A stretch of 41,633 nt of DNA, taken from positions 1-41,633 of the forward strand of contig NZ_NMQR01000037.1 of the NCBI RefSeq assembly GCF_003545805.1, read 5' to 3'. A program made the translations under genes and the position numbers. Shown one piece after another: positions 21,759-33,028 of the stretch; position 1 is the first letter of the stretch; each line of letters opens with the position of its first letter. The notes under the pieces are model-generated. The model was not told the origin of the DNA. It saw only the letters and a list, made by a program, of their open reading frames with translations, and searched no databases. Source of the stretch: Photorhabdus sp. CRCIA-P01 (GTDB taxonomy: Bacteria > Pseudomonadota > Gammaproteobacteria > Enterobacterales > Enterobacteriaceae).

Positions 21759-22973
21759 ATGCTAACAGTTAAAAAATCCAGCAAATTGGATAATGTTTGT
21801 TATGACATCCGTGGCCCTGTACTCAAGGAAGCTAAACGCCTCGAAGAAGAAGGTAATAAAGTCCTCAAATTAAATATTGGCAACCCAGCCCCCTTTGGTT
21901 TTGAAGCACCAGATGAAATCTTGGTGGATGTTATCCGTAACTTACCCACCGCACAGGGTTATTCAGATTCTAAAGGTCTGTATTCCGCACGCAAAGCTAT
22001 CATGCAACATTATCAAGCCCGGAATATGATGGACGTGACCGTTGAAGATATTTATATCGGCAATGGTGTTTCTGAATTAATCGTTCAGGCAATGCAAGCA
22101 TTACTGAATACGGGTGATGAAATGCTGGTTCCTGCACCTGATTATCCTCTCTGGACTGCGGCGGTTTCACTTTCCAGTGGCAAAGCCGTACATTATATGT
22201 GTGATGAAGGAGCAGATTGGTTTCCTGACTTAAATGATATCCGTAACAAAATTACGCCTCGAACACGTGGAATAGTGATTATTAACCCTAATAATCCAAC
22301 GGGTGCTGTATATAGTAAGGAACTGTTGTTGGAAGTTGTTGAAATAGCCCGGCAACACAATTTGATTATTTTTGCTGATGAAATTTACGACAAAATCTTA
22401 TATGACGATGCAGAACATCATTCAATTGCCGCCCTCGCGCCTGATCTGTTAACGGTAACATTTAATGGATTATCCAAAACATATCGGGTTGCAGGTTTTC
22501 GTCAAGGCTGGATGGTATTAAACGGCCCGAAGAAACACGCCAAGAGCTATATTGAAGGTTTGGAGATGCTGGCATCAATGCGTTTATGTGCCAATGTGCC
22601 AATGCAACACGCTATTCAAACTGCTTTAGGCGGTTACCAAAGTATCAGTGAATTCATTTTACCTGGTGGCCGTTTGTATGAGCAGCGTAACCGAGCATGG
22701 GAATTAATTAATCAAATCCCCGGCGTTTCCTGCGTGAAACCTAAAGGCGCTTTATATATGTTTCCAAAAATTGATGCGAAACGTTTTAATGTTCACGATG
22801 ACCAGAAGATGGTGCTTGACCTGTTATTACAAGAGAAGGTCTTGTTAGTGCAGGGAACTGCATTTAACTGGCCGGAACCTGACCATCTCCGCATCGTAAC
22901 CCTACCAAGGCTTGATGAACTGGAGATGGCAATTCAGAAATTCGCCCGATTTATTGGCAAATATCATCAGTAA
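21759..22973 (+). CDS. alaA: Glutamate-pyruvate aminotransferase AlaA
   Basis: PLP-dependent class I aminotransferase making L-alanine from pyruvate and glutamate. It is nearly identical over its length to E. coli AlaA (formerly YfbQ). PLP-site motifs are visible: IINPNNPTGAVY with the conserved Asn, FADEIYDKI with the Asp that pairs the pyridine nitrogen, and NGLSKTYRVAGFRQGW with the Schiff-base Lys near residue 240. The frame is open from 21717, but I place the start at the ATG at 21759 (MLTVKKSSKLDN), which gives 404 residues and aligns with the 405-residue E. coli protein. The ribosome site there is weak. The C-terminus has PRLDELEMAIQKF where E. coli has RVDDLE. Confidence 0.95.
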   Translation: MLTVKKSSKLDNVCYDIRGPVLKEAKRLEEEGNKVLKLNIGNPAPFGFEAPDEILVDVIRNLPTAQGYSDSKGLYSARKAIMQHYQARNMMDVTVEDIYIGNGVSELIVQAMQALLNTGDEMLVPAPDYPLWTAAVSLSSGKAVHYMCDEGADWFPDLNDIRNKITPRTRGIVIINPNNPTGAVYSKELLLEVVEIARQHNLIIFADEIYDKILYDDAEHHSIAALAPDLLTVTFNGLSKTYRVAGFRQGWMVLNGPKKHAKSYIEGLEMLASMRLCANVPMQHAIQTALGGYQSISEFILPGGRLYEQRNRAWELINQIPGVSCVKPKGALYMFPKIDAKRFNVHDDQKMVLDLLLQEKVLLVQGTAFNWPEPDHLRIVTLPRLDELEMAIQKFARFIGKYHQ

Positions 22974-23644
22974 AAATAAGAGCCGTTCATGGAAAAATAT
23001 TACTGATAACGGACATTATTCATACCATGCGTTCTATTGGAATAGAAGAAAACCTCTTTCTTCTATTCCAATAAGTCTAGCCTACCCGCTTTTTCTTCAC
23101 TGGTGAAAACCTCACCTGTCAGATAGAAATCCTTGATAACCACTTCCATAACTTTCTTTATTGATACCCAATGATCACTCTCTGCAAAATAAGGTCAATA
23201 AATTTTCATTTTTTACCGGTAACACAGACTAATTTTTTTATTTTCATGGCCGATTTTTGCAGTGATTATATAAGGCATTAGCAAGATATAAAAGAATTAA
23301 ACATTGCATTTATTAAACTTAATAAAAGAGAACACCTGAATAAATAACAAACCATTGTAAATTATATGAAATTTTTGTATATAAATTGTATGCAAAATGG
23401 AGTAAAAACATAAATTTCTTTTAAAAAATATATCTATTACGATTATAACATTGCCAGTTAATAGTAAATGTAAATTAATCACATTAACCTTTCTATACAG
23501 TCTGGATACCAGTTTTAATGTGTACCAGATAAATAGCCAATTTCCCTATTAAAACAAGGGATAAAAATAAGAAACGATTTTAAGGTTTACTTTACCCCTC
23601 TCCACCGCTCACAATAAAAACAACATTTACTGTAAGAGATGATT
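22974..23644. other. Intergenic region alaA-yfbR
   Basis: About 670 bases, very AT-rich after 23200. The only structured element seen is the inverted repeat at 23035-23073. The promoter of yfbR must lie in the 3' part. No gene is supported. Confidence 0.5.
23035..23073 (+). terminator. Perfect 17-bp inverted repeat after alaA
   Basis: Arms TATTGGAATAGAAGAAA (23035-23051) and its exact complement (23057-23073) flank a 5-base loop, about 60 bases past the alaA stop. It has low GC and no T-run, so it is either an mRNA-end stabilising hairpin or a non-canonical terminator. Confidence 0.6.
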
Positions 23645-24238
23645 ATGAGCCACTTTTTTGCCCACCTTTCCCGTTTGAAACTGATTAACCGTTGGCCTCT
23701 GATGCGCAATGTACGTACAGAAAATGTATCTGAACATAGCTTACAGGTGGCCTTTGTCGCACACGCCTTAGCCATTATCAAAAACCGCGAATTTGGTGGC
23801 AATGTGAATGCTGAACGCATTGCGTTGCTGGCTATGTATCACGATGCCAGCGAAGTTATCACCGGAGATTTACCCACTCCGGTCAAATATCACAATCCAC
23901 ATATCGCACGGGAATACAAAAAGATAGAAAAAATCGCGCGGAAAAAATTACTGGAAATGCTGCCAACAGAGCTGCAAGAGGATTTCCGTCCAATCCTAGA
24001 TGACAGCCAGCATACAACAGAAGAAACTTTTATCATTAAACAGGCCGATTCCCTATGTGCTTACCTCAAATGTCTGGAAGAATTATCGGCAGGTAACCAT
24101 GAATTCAATCTGGCGAAAGCCCGACTTGAAAAAACCCTGGCTGATCGTCACAGCCAGGAGATGGATTACTTTATGAAAGTTTTTGTACCGGGATTCAGCC
24201 TGTCATTGGACGAAATTAGCCTTGATATTCCACATTAG
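23645..24238 (+). CDS. yfbR: 5'-deoxynucleotidase YfbR
   Basis: HD-domain phosphohydrolase that removes phosphate from deoxyribonucleoside 5'-monophosphates, with a role in dNTP balance and thymidylate salvage. The metal-binding residues are visible in [10 protein letters not shown] (first His) and MYHDASEV (His-Asp), with a later Asp in [11 protein letters not shown]. Its sequence follows E. coli YfbR closely ([20 protein letters not shown]). Two ATGs are possible, 23639 and 23645; the AAGAG before them is better spaced for 23645 (197 residues), while 23639 gives 199, the E. coli length. It converges on yfbS with a 4-bp overlap of the stop codons. Confidence 0.95.
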   Translation: MSHFFAHLSRLKLINRWPLMRNVRTENVSEHSLQVAFVAHALAIIKNREFGGNVNAERIALLAMYHDASEVITGDLPTPVKYHNPHIAREYKKIEKIARKKLLEMLPTELQEDFRPILDDSQHTTEETFIIKQADSLCAYLKCLEELSAGNHEFNLAKARLEKTLADRHSQEMDYFMKVFVPGFSLSLDEISLDIPH

Positions 24239-26085
24239 AATGGAAACAACCAAGGGACAATCAGCACACTTATCACCATCACCAGTATGGTAAATGGCAC
24301 GCCCAAACGGACAAAATCGGAAAACTTATAACCACCGGGGCCAAGAACCAGCGTATTCACTGGGGACGAAACCGGGGTCATAAATGCGGCGGAAGCGGCC
24401 ACACCAATAATCATGGCAAATGGCATGGGAGATACTGCCATTTCACGCGCCGCAGCAATGGCTATCGGTGCCATTAATACCGCCGTTGCCGTGTTGGAAA
24501 TAAACAAACCGATTACGGCACAAAGTATAAACAGACATAACAGCATCACCCTCGGCCCCATATCACCGGCAATATCCATCAAGCCACGGACAATCAGATC
24601 AATCCCGCCGGTTTTCTGTAATGCCAGTGCAAACGGCATCATCCCGACAATCAGGATAATACTGGGCCAATGAATAGAACGGTACGCACTTTCCATATCA
24701 ATACAACGGAATTTTCCCATCAACAGGCAAGCTATCAATGCGGCAATCACATTGGGTACTTCATCGGTAAGCATCATGGCTACCATCAGCGCCAGACTAA
24801 AAAGCGCATGTGGCGCTTGAGACGTTGCCGGGGCCATCTCTTCGATCTCAACCGGCAGATTAAGGACAATAAAATCGCGCATTTTGGTTTGCAGGACACG
24901 TATCAGTTTCCAGTCACCAATAACCAACAAAATATCACCAAGTTGCAGTGGCGCATCGACCAATTTACCCGACAACGATTCACCATCACGTCGAATACCA
25001 ACAACATTCAAACCATAGCAGGTACGAAAACCGATTTCCCGCAGTGACTTACCTAATAAATCCGACTCCGGGATCAGAGAAACTTCAGCCATACCTACGT
25101 TACGAGATCGTTCAGAGAAATACTCCCCGCGCAGCACCATTGGCTCTAATAATTGCTCACTGCAAAACTCACGCAGATCCACCTCACTGTCTGACATATC
25201 AATCAGCAATACATCCCGTTCTCTCAATTCGGTATTGCCCATCGCGCTGACCATAACGCGCCGGAAACGCCGCCAACGCTCAATACCAACGACATTAGCC
25301 CCATAGCGAGCACGCAAATTTGACTCATCAAGAGAAAGACCTATCAGCGGGGAACCTGGGCGGATCGCCAGACGACGCGCGCGGCCTGATAATTTATAGT
25401 CACGGATAAGATCACGAAAAGTGCGGCGATTCCATTTGTCATGACCTTTATCCGATTGATTATTTCCCAACCAATGGCGAGCGATCAGCATATAACCAAT
25501 ACCGGCAAACAGAATCAAAACACCAATAGGGGTAATAGAGAAAAATTTGAAACCGGGCAACCCTTCCCGTATCAACTCACTGTTAACCACCATATTGGGT
25601 GGCGTTGCGACCAATGTCATCATGCCACTGATAAGCCCGGCAAAACTCAAGGGCATCATCAACCGCCCCGGCGAAATTTTCATTCTTGCCGCCACACTGA
25701 GCACCACCGGAATGAAAATCGCAACCACCCCCGTAGAGCTCATAAAAGCACCAAGCCCCGCAACCGTCATCATCAGTAACGCCAACATTTTGGTTTCGCT
25801 GTTTCCGGCAGCCCTTACTAGCCAATCCCCCATTTGATAAGCGACACCGGTTCTCACCAACCCTTCACCAATAACAAACAGGGCAGCTATCAGCAACACA
25901 TTGGGATCACTAAAACCGCTGGTCGCTTCACCGAGCGTCAACGTTCCACTCATGACAAACGCGATAATCACCAATAATGCAACAATATCCATGCGCAGTT
26001 TATTGGTAGTAAAAAGAACAATAGCTATCAGCAGCAGGGTCAATACCCACAAGAGTTCGCTATTCAAAATGGCCTCTATCAACAA
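24235..26085 (-). CDS. yfbS: Inner-membrane anion transporter family protein YfbS (SLC13/TrkA-C)
   Basis: Member of the SLC13-type divalent anion:Na+ symporter family with two cytoplasmic TrkA-C (RCK_C) domains, orthologous to E. coli YfbS; the substrate is not established. It has 616 residues. An N-terminal membrane half ([33 protein letters not shown]) is followed by the two RCK_C domains at about 225-310 and 315-400 ([13 protein letters not shown] and [13 protein letters not shown] mark equivalent strands), then a C-terminal membrane half with [17 protein letters not shown] and [19 protein letters not shown]. The paired SNT and TPP/SSPVNT motifs are the family's substrate/sodium sites. Transcribed alone, converging on yfbR. 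Confidence 0.92.
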   Translation of the reverse strand: MLIEAILNSELLWVLTLLLIAIVLFTTNKLRMDIVALLVIIAFVMSGTLTLGEATSGFSDPNVLLIAALFVIGEGLVRTGVAYQMGDWLVRAAGNSETKMLALLMMTVAGLGAFMSSTGVVAIFIPVVLSVAARMKISPGRLMMPLSFAGLISGMMTLVATPPNMVVNSELIREGLPGFKFFSITPIGVLILFAGIGYMLIARHWLGNNQSDKGHDKWNRRTFRDLIRDYKLSGRARRLAIRPGSPLIGLSLDESNLRARYGANVVGIERWRRFRRVMVSAMGNTELRERDVLLIDMSDSEVDLREFCSEQLLEPMVLRGEYFSERSRNVGMAEVSLIPESDLLGKSLREIGFRTCYGLNVVGIRRDGESLSGKLVDAPLQLGDILLVIGDWKLIRVLQTKMRDFIVLNLPVEIEEMAPATSQAPHALFSLALMVAMMLTDEVPNVIAALIACLLMGKFRCIDMESAYRSIHWPSIILIVGMMPFALALQKTGGIDLIVRGLMDIAGDMGPRVMLLCLFILCAVIGLFISNTATAVLMAPIAIAAAREMAVSPMPFAMIIGVAASAAFMTPVSSPVNTLVLGPGGYKFSDFVRLGVPFTILVMVISVLIVPWLFPF

Positions 26086-26185
26086 AAAAGAAGATATTAG
26101 TGTCGAAAACTTGGCTAGTAGACCATTTTATTGAGGGAAAAGCTCCAGTTGCGATCAACAATGTGTCTACTTTTCATCATGAATC

Positions 26186-26641
26186 TTAAATATCATCAAG
26201 AAACGACCGATCGAGTTGTTTAAATGCGCGTTTCAGCAATTCTGCGAGAGATTGATAAGTTGGCGTTTGCTGCACTGGCGCCATTGCGATACCGGCTGCG
26301 GCAAATTTATCACGGATTTCATGAAACCATTTCAGCAATGCCGCTGGTAACGGTGTTGATGCCCGCTTCCCCAACCACCATAATCCTTGCATAGGTAAAC
26401 TACAGGCAAACAGCGCAGTCGCCACCGCTGGGCCAAGCTGACCACCCAGTGCGATTTGCCACGTCAGCGTAAAAATAGCCAACGGTGGCATAAACCGGAT
26501 ACCAAAGCGGGTTGCCTTAATAATCCGATTTTCAGGAAACATGGGCGCCAACTGTTTCTCAATCGGCCAAGTTTTCATGTATTGCTGTCCCAGTTGCATC
26601 TTTCTCATCCATCCATTACTGGCGGGAGGTATTGCGCTCAT
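26186..26641 (-). CDS. yfbV: UPF0208 membrane protein YfbV
   Basis: Conserved small inner-membrane protein of enterobacteria. E. coli YfbV is linked to terminus (Ter) macrodomain insulation, though the mechanism is unclear. The signature block [35 protein letters not shown], with two hydrophobic helices and QGLWWLGKR, is conserved. The frame opens at 26656, but TGAGG lies 5 bases before the ATG at 26641, giving 151 residues, the same as E. coli. It is divergent from ackA, the usual context. Confidence 0.94.
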   Translation of the reverse strand: MSAIPPASNGWMRKMQLGQQYMKTWPIEKQLAPMFPENRIIKATRFGIRFMPPLAIFTLTWQIALGGQLGPAVATALFACSLPMQGLWWLGKRASTPLPAALLKWFHEIRDKFAAAGIAMAPVQQTPTYQSLAELLKRAFKQLDRSFLDDI

Positions 26642-27032
26642 CATGACCTCAATCAATTAAAAACACATTTTTTAAAAAAACATTGTAAATGATAAAATAT
26701 TTTTTGTAGGATTAAGTATATTTTGTCTTTGCTGCTGGCTATCGGTATCCTACATTCACTTTTATGTTATACACAGCAGTAAAGCGGCATATTTTACTTT
26801 TTTTACTGCATTTAGGCTCATTTTGTTAACAAATCACTCTATCTCTTAACATCAGAGCTAGCAAAAAAGGTTTTTTGAAAATTTAAACCTTATCATCATG
26901 CTCTTCGCACTTAGCATGATGTTAATCATTTAATGTCATCACTATATGCTCTACGCTGATGAGTAATTGACGTTTTATTAATCACATGTCTTATCTGTAA
27001 GACTCAATGACAAACACGATATAGGTACTTCC
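26642..27032. promoter_or_regulatory. Divergent yfbV-ackA promoter region with palindrome
   Basis: About 390 bases between divergent genes. A 9-bp inverted repeat CATCATGCT / AGCATGATG (26894-26902 and 26913-26921, 10-base spacer) sits about 110 bases before ackA. It could be a regulator site or a leader hairpin. The rest is AT-rich with several plausible -10 boxes that I cannot rank. Confidence 0.45.
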
Positions 27033-28235
27033 ATGTCAAGTAAGCTGGTACTGGTCCTCAATTGCGGTAGCTCTTCTCTGAAATTTGCTATCATCGATCC
27101 TGCTAACGGTGAAGAATATCTTTCTGGTCTAGCTGAATGTTTTAACCTGCCTGAAGCCCGCATTAAGTGGAAAATGGATGGCGCAAAACATGAAGCCGCT
27201 TTAGGTGCTGGTGCAGCCCACAGTGAAGCATTGAACTTTATTGTTAATACGATTCTGGCCGAAAAACCAGAACTTTCTGCTCAAATCGCCGCCATCGGTC
27301 ACCGCATTGTTCACGGCGGTGAAAAGTTCACCGCATCCGTCACCATCAATGATGAAGTTATTCAGGGCATTAAAGATGCGGTTCCATTCGCACCATTGCA
27401 TAACCCTGCTCACTTGATTGGCATTGAAGAAGCGAAAAAAGGTTTCCCACACCTGACTGACAAAAACGTTGCTGTATTCGATACCGCTTTCCATCAGACC
27501 ATGCCGGAAGAGGCTTACCTCTATGCCCTGCCATACAACCTGTATAAAGAGCACGGCATTCGTCGTTATGGCGCTCATGGAACCAGCCACTTCTTCGTTT
27601 CCCGTGAAACGGCAAAAACGCTCAACAAACCGGTTGAAGAGCTGAATGTTATCGTCTGCCACCTGGGTAATGGTGGCTCTATCTCGGCTATCGTTAATGG
27701 TCAGTGCGTTGACACCTCCATGGGATTGACGCCACTGGAAGGTCTGGTCATGGGTACCCGCAGTGGTGACATCGACCCGGCGATCATTTTCCATCTGCAT
27801 GATTCACTGGGCATGAACGTTGAACAAATCAACAAACTGTTGACCAAAGAATCTGGCTTACTCGGTCTGACCGAAGTCACCAGTGATTGCCGTTATATAG
27901 AAGATAACTATGAAACCAAAGCCGATGCTAAACGCGCTATGGATGTCTACTGCCACCGTCTGGCTAAATACGTTGGTGCTTATTCCGCACTGATGGAAGG
28001 CCGTTTGGATGCCATTATCTTTACCGGTGGTATTGGTGAAAACTCCTCGCTGGTTCGTGAACTGGTGATGAAAAAACTGGCCCTGTTAGGTTTCGAATAT
28101 GATCACGACCGCAACCTGGCGGCCCGCTTCGGTAAATCCGGTGCTATCACTACCGACAACAGTCGTCTTGCTTTAGTGATCCCAACCAATGAAGAATTGG
28201 TGATCGCTCAAGATGCGGCGCGCCTGACCGCGTAA
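27033..28235 (+). CDS. ackA: Acetate kinase
   Basis: Catalyses acetyl phosphate + ADP to acetate + ATP, the second step of the Pta-AckA overflow pathway, reversible for acetate uptake. It has 400 residues as in E. coli. Signatures of the acetate/sugar kinase fold are visible: [11 protein letters not shown] at residues 8-18, [11 protein letters not shown] near 90, [11 protein letters not shown] with the phosphate-binding loop near 210, and [11 protein letters not shown] near 328. pta follows after 71 bp containing a strong hairpin. Confidence 0.98.
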   Translation: MSSKLVLVLNCGSSSLKFAIIDPANGEEYLSGLAECFNLPEARIKWKMDGAKHEAALGAGAAHSEALNFIVNTILAEKPELSAQIAAIGHRIVHGGEKFTASVTINDEVIQGIKDAVPFAPLHNPAHLIGIEEAKKGFPHLTDKNVAVFDTAFHQTMPEEAYLYALPYNLYKEHGIRRYGAHGTSHFFVSRETAKTLNKPVEELNVIVCHLGNGGSISAIVNGQCVDTSMGLTPLEGLVMGTRSGDIDPAIIFHLHDSLGMNVEQINKLLTKESGLLGLTEVTSDCRYIEDNYETKADAKRAMDVYCHRLAKYVGAYSALMEGRLDAIIFTGGIGENSSLVRELVMKKLALLGFEYDHDRNLAARFGKSGAITTDNSRLALVIPTNEELVIAQDAARLTA

Positions 28236-28246
28236 TCATTTCACCA

Positions 28247-28277
28247 ACCGCCAGCCACTGCTGGCGGTACTATTTTT
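28247..28277 (+). terminator. Hairpin between ackA and pta
   Basis: A perfect 9-bp stem ACCGCCAGC / GCTGGCGGT with a 4-base loop is followed by ACTATTTTT. It looks like an intrinsic terminator or attenuator, which would lower pta expression relative to ackA unless pta has its own promoter. Confidence 0.7.
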
Positions 28278-28306
28278 GACCAACGAGCAACCGTAAAGAG
28301 GTTTCC

Positions 28307-30448
28307 GTGTCCCGTACAATTATGTTGATCCCTACTAGCACCAGCGTCGGCCTGACCAGTGTTAGTTTAGGTGTAATCCGCTCAATGGAGCAAAAAGGCG
28401 TCAGCCTGAGTGTTTTCAAACCTATCGCCCAACCCCGTTGCTGTGGCACCCAAGATCAAACCACCACCATTATCCGCTCTCATGCCAGCATAAAGACCGC
28501 TGAACCGCTGAACATGGCGCATGTAGAATCCTTGCTGACAACCAATCAGAAAGATGTACTAATGGAAAAGATCGTGGCCCTTTACCACGAAAACACCAAA
28601 GATGCGGAAGTCATTCTGATTGAAGGTCTGGTTCCAACCCGCAAACATTCATTCGCTCAATCTCTCAACTATGAAATTGCCAAGACCCTGAACGCTGAAA
28701 TCGTATTCGTATTGGCGCTAGGTAACGATTCCCCGGAACAGTTGAAAGAACGTGTTGAACTGGCTCGTGCTGAATTTGGTGGCAGCAAAAACCAAAATAT
28801 TACCGGTGTTATTATCAACAAACTGAATGCGCCGGTTGATGATCAAGGCCGTACCCGTCCAGATCTGTCAGAAATCTTTGACGAATCCTCAAAAGCCATC
28901 GTATCCAACATCGATCCGAACACGCTGTTCAAAAATAGCCCATTGCCAATCTTGGGTTGCATTCCATGGAATTTCGACCTGATTGCAACTCGTGCAATCG
29001 ATATGGCAAAACACCTGAATGCCCGTATTATCAACGAAGGTGCGATCAAAACCCGTCGTGTGAAATCCGTGACTTTCTGTGCACGCAGCATTCCACATAT
29101 GCTGGAACACTTCCGTCCCGGTTCCCTGCTAGTCACTTCTGCTGATCGCCCAGACGTTCTGGTTTCAGCCTGTCTGGCGGCTATGAATGGCGTTGAAATC
29201 GGTGCGATTCTGCTAACGGGTGGCTATGCCATCGATGAATCAATTAAGCAATTGTGTGAACGTGCCTTCAACACTGGCTTACCCGTCTTTATGGTTGATA
29301 CCAACACCTGGCAAACTTCCCTGAGCCTGCAAAGTTTCAGCCTGGAAGTCCCGGCGGATGACCATGAACGTATTGAAAAACTGCAAAACTACGTCGCACA
29401 CCATATCAGCAAAGAGTGGATCGACTCCCTGACAGCGAACTCTGAACGCCCACACCGCCTCTCTCCACCCGCATTCCGTTATCAATTAACAGAACTGGCA
29501 CGCAAAGCAGGCAAACGCATTGTTCTGCCGGAAGGTGACGAACCTCGTACCGTGAAAGCGGCATCTATCTGTGCTGATCGCGGTATCGCGCAATGTGTTC
29601 TACTGGGTGATCCAGAAGAGATCCGTCGTGTTGCCGCTGCTCAGGGCGTAGAACTGGGTGCAGGTATTGAAATTGTTGATCCAGTTGCTGTGCGTGAACG
29701 TTATGTCCCACGTCTGGTTGAACTGCGTAAAAACAAAGGCATGACCGAAGTCGTTGCACGCGAACAACTGGAAGACAACGTTGTTCTGGGTACGTTGATG
29801 CTGGAACAGAGCGAAGTTGATGGTTTGGTTTCCGGTGCGGTACACACCACGGCAAACACTATCCGTCCGCCATTGCAATTAATCAAAACCGCACCGGGTA
29901 GCTCGCTGGTATCATCCGTATTCTTTATGCTATTGCCAGAACAGGTTCTGGTTTACGGAGACTGTGCAATCAACCCAGATCCGACGGCTGAACAACTGTC
30001 TGAAATCGCCATTCAATCTGCGGATTCAGCTAAAGCGTTTGGTATCGAACCGCGCGTTGCCATGATCTCCTACTCTACCGGTAACTCCGGTGCGGGCAGT
30101 GATGTTGAAAAAGTTCGTGAAGCAACTCGTTTGGCACAGGAAAAACGTCCAGATCTGATCATTGATGGCCCATTGCAATATGACGCCGCAATCATGGCGG
30201 ACGTGGCGAAATCCAAAGCACCAAACTCACCGGTTGCCGGTCAAGCTACCGTGTTCATCTTCCCTGATCTGAACACCGGTAACACCACCTACAAAGCCGT
30301 ACAACGTTCTGCGGATCTGGTTTCTATCGGGCCAATGCTGCAAGGTATGCGTAAACCAGTGAACGATTTGTCCCGTGGCGCTTTAGTAGACGATATTGTT
30401 TACACTGTCGCACTGACTGCGATTCAATCAGCGCAGGGAGAAGCGTAA
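28307..30448 (+). CDS. pta: Phosphate acetyltransferase
   Basis: Converts acetyl-CoA and phosphate to acetyl phosphate, which is also a phosphodonor and acetyl donor in signalling. It is the long enterobacterial form with 713 residues (E. coli 714): an N-terminal P-loop-like/BioD-type domain ([17 protein letters not shown]), a central DRTGG domain, and the C-terminal catalytic PTA domain from about residue 390 ([36 protein letters not shown]). The start is GTG with AAAGAGG 8 bases upstream. Its last 134 coding bases are duplicated exactly at 33029-33162, and another diverged piece occurs at 39857-39974. Confidence 0.98.
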   Translation: MSRTIMLIPTSTSVGLTSVSLGVIRSMEQKGVSLSVFKPIAQPRCCGTQDQTTTIIRSHASIKTAEPLNMAHVESLLTTNQKDVLMEKIVALYHENTKDAEVILIEGLVPTRKHSFAQSLNYEIAKTLNAEIVFVLALGNDSPEQLKERVELARAEFGGSKNQNITGVIINKLNAPVDDQGRTRPDLSEIFDESSKAIVSNIDPNTLFKNSPLPILGCIPWNFDLIATRAIDMAKHLNARIINEGAIKTRRVKSVTFCARSIPHMLEHFRPGSLLVTSADRPDVLVSACLAAMNGVEIGAILLTGGYAIDESIKQLCERAFNTGLPVFMVDTNTWQTSLSLQSFSLEVPADDHERIEKLQNYVAHHISKEWIDSLTANSERPHRLSPPAFRYQLTELARKAGKRIVLPEGDEPRTVKAASICADRGIAQCVLLGDPEEIRRVAAAQGVELGAGIEIVDPVAVRERYVPRLVELRKNKGMTEVVAREQLEDNVVLGTLMLEQSEVDGLVSGAVHTTANTIRPPLQLIKTAPGSSLVSSVFFMLLPEQVLVYGDCAINPDPTAEQLSEIAIQSADSAKAFGIEPRVAMISYSTGNSGAGSDVEKVREATRLAQEKRPDLIIDGPLQYDAAIMADVAKSKAPNSPVAGQATVFIFPDLNTGNTTYKAVQRSADLVSIGPMLQGMRKPVNDLSRGALVDDIVYTVALTAIQSAQGEA

Positions 30449-30457
30449 CCGTTTCTT
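30315..30457 (+). repeat. 143-bp direct repeat, left copy (pta 3' end)
   Basis: This segment, covering the last 44 codons of pta, its stop codon and 9 bases beyond, is identical base for base to 33029-33171. The two copies bracket the 2.57-kb oxygenase/transporter insert. Because the left copy keeps pta intact, the gene is functional despite the insertion. Confidence 0.95.
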
Positions 30458-30478
30458 GCACACGCTAATCACATTAAT

Positions 30479-30518
30479 AAGGTCTGACCTTCTTACAGGG
30501 TTCAGACCTTTGAATTTA
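30479..30518 (+). terminator. Terminator after pta (insert side)
   Basis: Stem AAGGTCTGA / TCAGACCTT (30479-30487, 30502-30510) is followed by TGAATTTATT, 31 bases past the pta stop. It lies inside the inserted DNA. The other copy of the pta end has a different terminator at 33199-33235. Confidence 0.65.
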
Positions 30519-30608
30519 TTCTTCTGTGTTATAAACGCTACACCAATCTTATTTGATGAAATTGGGCATAATTAGTCTGTCTGGTGATTTGTTTTAATTC
30601 AATACAAT

Positions 30609-31394
30609 TTATAGAAGATTAAGGATCATAACCCGTAATGGGTTGTTTTCAGCACTAATAAGTTTAATCGCTAACACACAACATACCAATATCAGCATCG
30701 GTCTTATTAAACGAGGACCTACTTTAACAGCACAACGAGCACCTAACTGTGCTCCGACAAAAGACGCTATGGCCATTGCTAAAGCCAATGGCCATATAAT
30801 GACGCCTTTAGTGATAAAGATAAATAACGCACCAATATTGCATGAAGCGTTTGCTAACTTAGTAAAACTCATTGCCCGCATCATATCGAGGCCACAGAAG
30901 AACATAAAACTCATCATGAGAAAAGAACCCGTTCCTGGGCCAAATATGCCATCATAAAAGCCAAGTACTGGCGCGATTAAAAATGAAAATAACAATACAG
31001 ATATTCTTTTCCTATTACTTCTCCCACTAAGTTTCGGAGCGAAGATAAAATAAATTGCGACGACGATTAATAATATTGGCACACAAGCTTCTAATACTCT
31101 CTTACTAACAATACTAACAAATAATGCACCAATAACTCCTCCTAATGCGCTAAAAAGTATTAAAAACACTGACTTTCTCCACTCAATTAACCCTTTACGC
31201 GCAAAAGTTACAGTAGCTGATATACTAGCCGAAGTTGCCTGGAATTTATTGGTAGCCATAGCACTGATAGGTTCTATTCCTGCAAGAAATAGCGCGGGTA
31301 ATGTTATTAATCCTCCACCACCTGCTATTGCATCAAAAAAACCCGCCAAAAAAGCAATAGTTGCTAGTATGCCTATTAGGTCCCATTCCATCAT
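30609..31394 (-). CDS. YfcA-like TSUP (TauE/SafE) membrane transporter
   Basis: Sulfite/organosulfonate exporter-like family (TSUP, formerly DUF81). It has 261 residues with about eight hydrophobic helices in two repeats. The N-terminal FDAIAGGGGLITLPAL and TNKFQATSASISATVTF and the second-repeat FYDGIFGPGTGSFLMM and TKLANASCNIGALFIF follow the E. coli YfcA pattern, but identity is moderate and the locus differs, so I treat it as a YfcA-like paralogue. It lies in the insert between the two pta ends, 246 bp downstream of the oxygenase gene on the same strand. The substrate is unknown; the family moves sulfur- and carbon-containing anions. The start could be either codon of the ATG ATG pair. 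Confidence 0.85.
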   Translation of the reverse strand: MMEWDLIGILATIAFLAGFFDAIAGGGGLITLPALFLAGIEPISAMATNKFQATSASISATVTFARKGLIEWRKSVFLILFSALGGVIGALFVSIVSKRVLEACVPILLIVVAIYFIFAPKLSGRSNRKRISVLLFSFLIAPVLGFYDGIFGPGTGSFLMMSFMFFCGLDMMRAMSFTKLANASCNIGALFIFITKGVIIWPLALAMAIASFVGAQLGARCAVKVGPRLIRPMLILVCCVLAIKLISAENNPLRVMILNLL

Positions 31395-31640
31395 GATTCC
31401 ACATATTATTAAACGTTTTAAAATAGCTTGAATTATTAATAATGCAAGCTATTCAAATAGATTTTCATGATTGTGCTTTACATTCAGCCAGCCCTTATAC
31501 GTCGTAGAATATAATACACTTACAAATTCGATTAAAAAAAGCATCGGTGTAACGCTACTTTAAAATTTCCATATAATATAATTAGAATACGAAATAATAA
31601 CTATATTTTACTTTATTGCAACAACATAATGAGAAATGAT

Positions 31641-32735
31641 TTAGCCTTTAAGTAATAAAGGATCATCCGAAATGACAATTCCTTCCGCATATTTTGCAAG
31701 ACCAAACAACCGTACCAACAATCTACGATTGTCCTTTACTACATCCCGACAATGTAATGCCCGATAGTTATTAATAACAATTGCGGATTCTTGTGTTAAT
31801 ACACATTGGTACGGTATAGCGTCGTTAACTGCCTGACAAAATATTTCATATGCTTGTTTGACAATATTTGAGGATTTTTCATCAACGGAAAAACGGTAGG
31901 AATTATAACGGATAGAAAAAAAGAATTTTTCATTAAAGTCTATTATAGATACATCCTTACCATCTTCCCCCTCTCCGTCTGCATAAGAATCACTGTATGT
32001 AAAATTAAAGCTGTATGACGACAGAGCCAAAACATTAGTTACACCTACTCTTTCTAATACTTCAGGCATTGGAATGACAAGTGTAGGTTCCATTAGAGGA
32101 TTCCACATTGATGATAAAATCAAAGAAGATGGTGAAGGAGAATGACCATTTTTAGCTTTCACTGCACTCCAATATGGTCCTTCGGTATGAGGGCCAAGAG
32201 ATAAACCTGAATGAGAACTTAATTCTACTTTACTATTTTCAGAATCAATGTCCTGCAAACCTCCGCCTTTAAAATGAGCAACCAGACGTACTATTTTTCC
32301 ATAATTTTCAATATCATATGCAAAAGCTCTATGCTCAACAAATTCCAGCAAGATTTGATTGCGAGCAGCCAAATAAAGAATAGGATATTGATTCTCTAGT
32401 GAAGAAAATGAGGGTAATTTATTAGGGAGTATGTCATTGGTAACTTCTTTCATCCCTTCAAAAATCAGAGCAGACATTAAACCATCAGAATATACTCTAA
32501 CCACTTCTCGTTGGCTTTCTGAAAATGTTTGTTTTAATTCTATCCCAGCTTGTACCACAATCATTCTAACTCCGATAACCTGTGGACCACCACGTTTAGC
32601 AATATCTTCAGAAAAATAGTGAAGTAGGCTCGCTTGTTGATCATTGAATATAAATAAATTAATTTCCTTATTTCTTGTTATATTACATGATGAAACCGTT
32701 TGTGTGTTTTTTTCTATAATTAACTTATATTCCAT
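31641..32735 (-). CDS. TauD/clavaminate-synthase-like 2-oxoglutarate/Fe(II) oxygenase
   Basis: Probable non-haem Fe(II), 2-oxoglutarate-dependent oxygenase of the TauD/clavaminate synthase/asparagine oxygenase group, 364 residues. The iron triad fits H183 and E185 (SLGPHTEGPYW, an HxE variant) with the distal H328 (YRALHCRD). An Arg for 2-oxoglutarate follows 10-14 residues on (R338 or R342 in NRRLLVRLFG). The double-stranded beta-helix order and length match amino-acid hydroxylases that act on free or carrier-bound amino acids more than taurine dioxygenase itself, so the substrate is open. It is one gene of the pta-flanked insert, upstream of the TSUP transporter. A weak AAGAG site precedes the ATG. 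GC content is lower than in the core genes. Confidence 0.8.
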   Translation of the reverse strand: MEYKLIIEKNTQTVSSCNITRNKEINLFIFNDQQASLLHYFSEDIAKRGGPQVIGVRMIVVQAGIELKQTFSESQREVVRVYSDGLMSALIFEGMKEVTNDILPNKLPSFSSLENQYPILYLAARNQILLEFVEHRAFAYDIENYGKIVRLVAHFKGGGLQDIDSENSKVELSSHSGLSLGPHTEGPYWSAVKAKNGHSPSPSSLILSSMWNPLMEPTLVIPMPEVLERVGVTNVLALSSYSFNFTYSDSYADGEGEDGKDVSIIDFNEKFFFSIRYNSYRFSVDEKSSNIVKQAYEIFCQAVNDAIPYQCVLTQESAIVINNYRALHCRDVVKDNRRLLVRLFGLAKYAEGIVISDDPLLLKG

Positions 32736-33028
32736 TTTTTTATACTCTTAGTTATTTTAGTTTCATTAATTACGGTTTTACTCTATCGAGTAAACTATGT
32801 TATCAGTTATTAAAATAATTACGAGTACCCAGACACACTTCGAGATTTAATATCATTATATGCTGTGATTTTCATGAAATTATAAATCAGGGTTATACCC
32901 ATACCTTTTTATAATTTCTTTCGCTTGTTAATTACTATTTATAATTTATTAAAAATACAATACAACTGATATACAATAAATCACAAAAAAATATAAAATT
33001 AAACTTTATTCACTAATCTTCCAGACAC
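32736..33028. other. AT-rich upstream region of the oxygenase gene
   Basis: About 290 bases of strongly AT-rich DNA carrying the promoter of the minus-strand oxygenase gene and the right end of the insert. No gene, integrase or terminal inverted repeat is seen. Confidence 0.5.
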
